Positions 5,986 through 6,471 of a DNA stretch of 6,471 nt are shown in pieces. Source of the stretch: an uncultured bacterium (GTDB lineage Bacteria > Cyanobacteriota > Vampirovibrionia > Gastranaerophilales > Gastranaerophilaceae). Every line of letters begins with the position of its first letter. The stretch's first letter is position 1. Made by a program: the position numbers and the translations under genes. The notes below the pieces were generated by a model. It did no database searches. It was not told the origin of the DNA and saw only the letters and a program-made list of their open reading frames with translations. The stretch covers positions 1 to 6,471 of the forward strand of contig CAMAGQ010000093.1 of the NCBI GenBank assembly GCA_945833895.1, given 5' to 3'.

Positions 5986-6070
5986 TTTACATCTATATAA
6001 ACAATTTTAATTTTGTCCAATTTCACAATTTGTTTTATTTGTTACAAAACTTAATCATTTCTTCGGAAAA

Positions 6071-6322
6071 TAGCGGACAATCTGGATATAATTTGTAAAT
6101 TGTCCGATAGGACAATAGATATCTGTCGGGATTGTGTATAGAATATAATAGGTCAGGTTGATTACGCAACCTGAGCAATTCAGAAAGGTAATAAAAACTA
6201 TACAGATATGAAAAGGGGTTCCGTGTGGAACGGATTAGTGTATGAAAAAGATTAAATAATCCGTTTGCGGGAGCAAAGCAAAAAGGTTCCATTATTTTTT
6301 ATGAAACCTTTTTGTTTTTTTT
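6071..6322 (+). ncRNA. Cluster of inverted repeats, possible structured RNA
   Basis: At least five helices fit in about 250 bases. CGGACAAT (6074-6081) can pair with ATTGTCCG (6099-6106). The same right arm (6099-6105) can instead pair with GGACAAT (6110-6116) around a GATA loop, so these two are mutually exclusive. TCAGGTTG (6153-6160) pairs with CAACCTGA (6167-6174). AACGGATTA (6229-6237) pairs with TAATCCGTT (6257-6265). TTTGC (6264-6268) pairs with GCAAA (6273-6277) around GGGA, a GNRA-type loop on the plus strand. A final hairpin (6280-6313) is followed by eight Ts on the plus strand. G-U pairs and the GNRA loop favour the plus strand, but no convincing plus promoter was found and no known RNA family was recognised. 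It could instead be a repeat element. An 85-codon minus-strand frame across it is not convincing. Confidence 0.35.
6280..6313 (-). terminator. Hairpin terminator of the right-edge gene
   Basis: AAAAAGGTTCC (6280-6290) faces GAAACCTTTTT (6303-6313) across a 12-nt loop. On the minus strand the 11 pairs are unbroken, with one G-U, and the stem ends in TTTTT, 33 bp after the stop of the partial gene at 6346. On the plus strand one pair becomes a C-A mismatch, but the stem is followed by GTTTTTTTT (6314-6322), so the element may terminate in both directions. Confidence 0.6.
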
Positions 6323-6345
6323 AGTTATTTGTTATATAAAACTTC

Positions 6346-6471
6346 TTATGCAAGGTCATTTTTGATGACAGGCTGACTTTCTTTGTTTGCACAAAGGACA
6401 ACCAAAAGATTGTTAACCATGTTTGCTTTAGTTTTGTCATCAAGATGAATTTTGCTGTTATTTTCAAATTT
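6346..6471 (-). CDS. C-terminal end of an unidentified protein (partial)
   Basis: An open minus-strand frame runs in from the right window edge for 41 codons and ends with TAA (6346-6348). The residues are mostly polar and helix-like, with IHLDDKTKANMVNNLLVVL in the middle and QPVIKNDLA at the end. Codon use (AAA, GAA and AAC rich) fits the other genes here. A terminator hairpin follows 33 bp downstream, which supports a real gene end. The start, length and family cannot be determined, and I recognise no motif. Confidence 0.6.
   Translation of the reverse strand, partial: KFENNSKIHLDDKTKANMVNNLLVVLCANKESQPVIKNDLA

Noticed and set aside
5954..6029. Short minus-strand frame (GTG start, about 20 codons) before the terminator
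   Set aside because: No Shine-Dalgarno site and too short to distinguish from chance; it would also start upstream of the predicted transcription start.
6151..6190. SRP RNA, tmRNA or RNase P RNA in the intergenic region
   Set aside because: GGTCAGGTTG briefly resembles the SRP domain IV lead-in, but the conserved GGAAGGA-AGCA loop is absent. No tmRNA T-arm/CCA end or RNase P GAGGAAAGTC core was found on either strand.
6035..6292. 85-codon minus-strand open frame in the right intergenic region
   Set aside because: It has no ribosome binding site, its ATG lies in the loop of a terminator hairpin, it is Leu/Tyr/Phe/Arg/Pro-rich with CTA, CGG and AGG codons unlike the neighbouring genes, and it covers the inverted-repeat cluster.

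Overview
The window is AT-rich chromosomal DNA. Two strongly identifiable genes (murA and a glyoxalase) sit among lineage-specific ones. Signal peptides on the minus-strand proteins, A/T-rich third codon positions, good Shine-Dalgarno sites and sigma70-type promoters all say bacterium. Host identity cannot be proved from the sequence. An AT-rich, uncultured, probably diderm gut-type lineage such as Gastranaerophilales (Vampirovibrionia) is my best guess, held weakly. No phage, transposase, CRISPR, tRNA or rRNA signal was seen.

Layout. Bases 1-227 hold a GC-rich palindrome cut by the window edge and a probable promoter. Bases 228-2094 (+) encode two different WYL-domain transcription regulators that overlap by 14 bp and are probably translated together, recalling PafB/PafC. 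Bases 2155-2541 (+) encode a glyoxalase I-type metalloenzyme with its own extended -10 promoter. Its stop codon lies inside the first of two imperfect 52-bp direct repeats (2533-2644). Bases 2783-4102 (+) encode MurA, the first committed enzyme of peptidoglycan synthesis, most likely from a TTG start. MurA overlaps by 17 bp a small unrecognised protein (4086-4424) built from two copies of an RWYDxDP helical repeat.

On the minus strand, 5760 down to 4524 is a two-gene operon behind a good promoter (5785-5813). The first product is an exported M48-peptidase-like protein whose zinc motif HExxH is replaced by REIST. The second is an exported 185-residue protein of unknown function. The two overlap by 8 bp. 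The murA operon and this operon converge at 4425-4523.

Bases 5761-6345 hold no convincing protein gene but are not empty. They contain the operon promoter, a strong minus-strand intrinsic terminator preceded by a plausible promoter (a possible small RNA of about 118 nt, or an attenuated leader), and a cluster of perfect inverted repeats at 6074-6313 that may be a structured RNA. The C-terminal 41 codons of another minus-strand gene enter from the right edge (6346-6471), followed by a terminator hairpin.

The best candidates for something new are the inactive-looking M48 protein with its coupled partner, the duplicated RWYDxDP protein tied to murA, and the two unassigned RNA-like elements.
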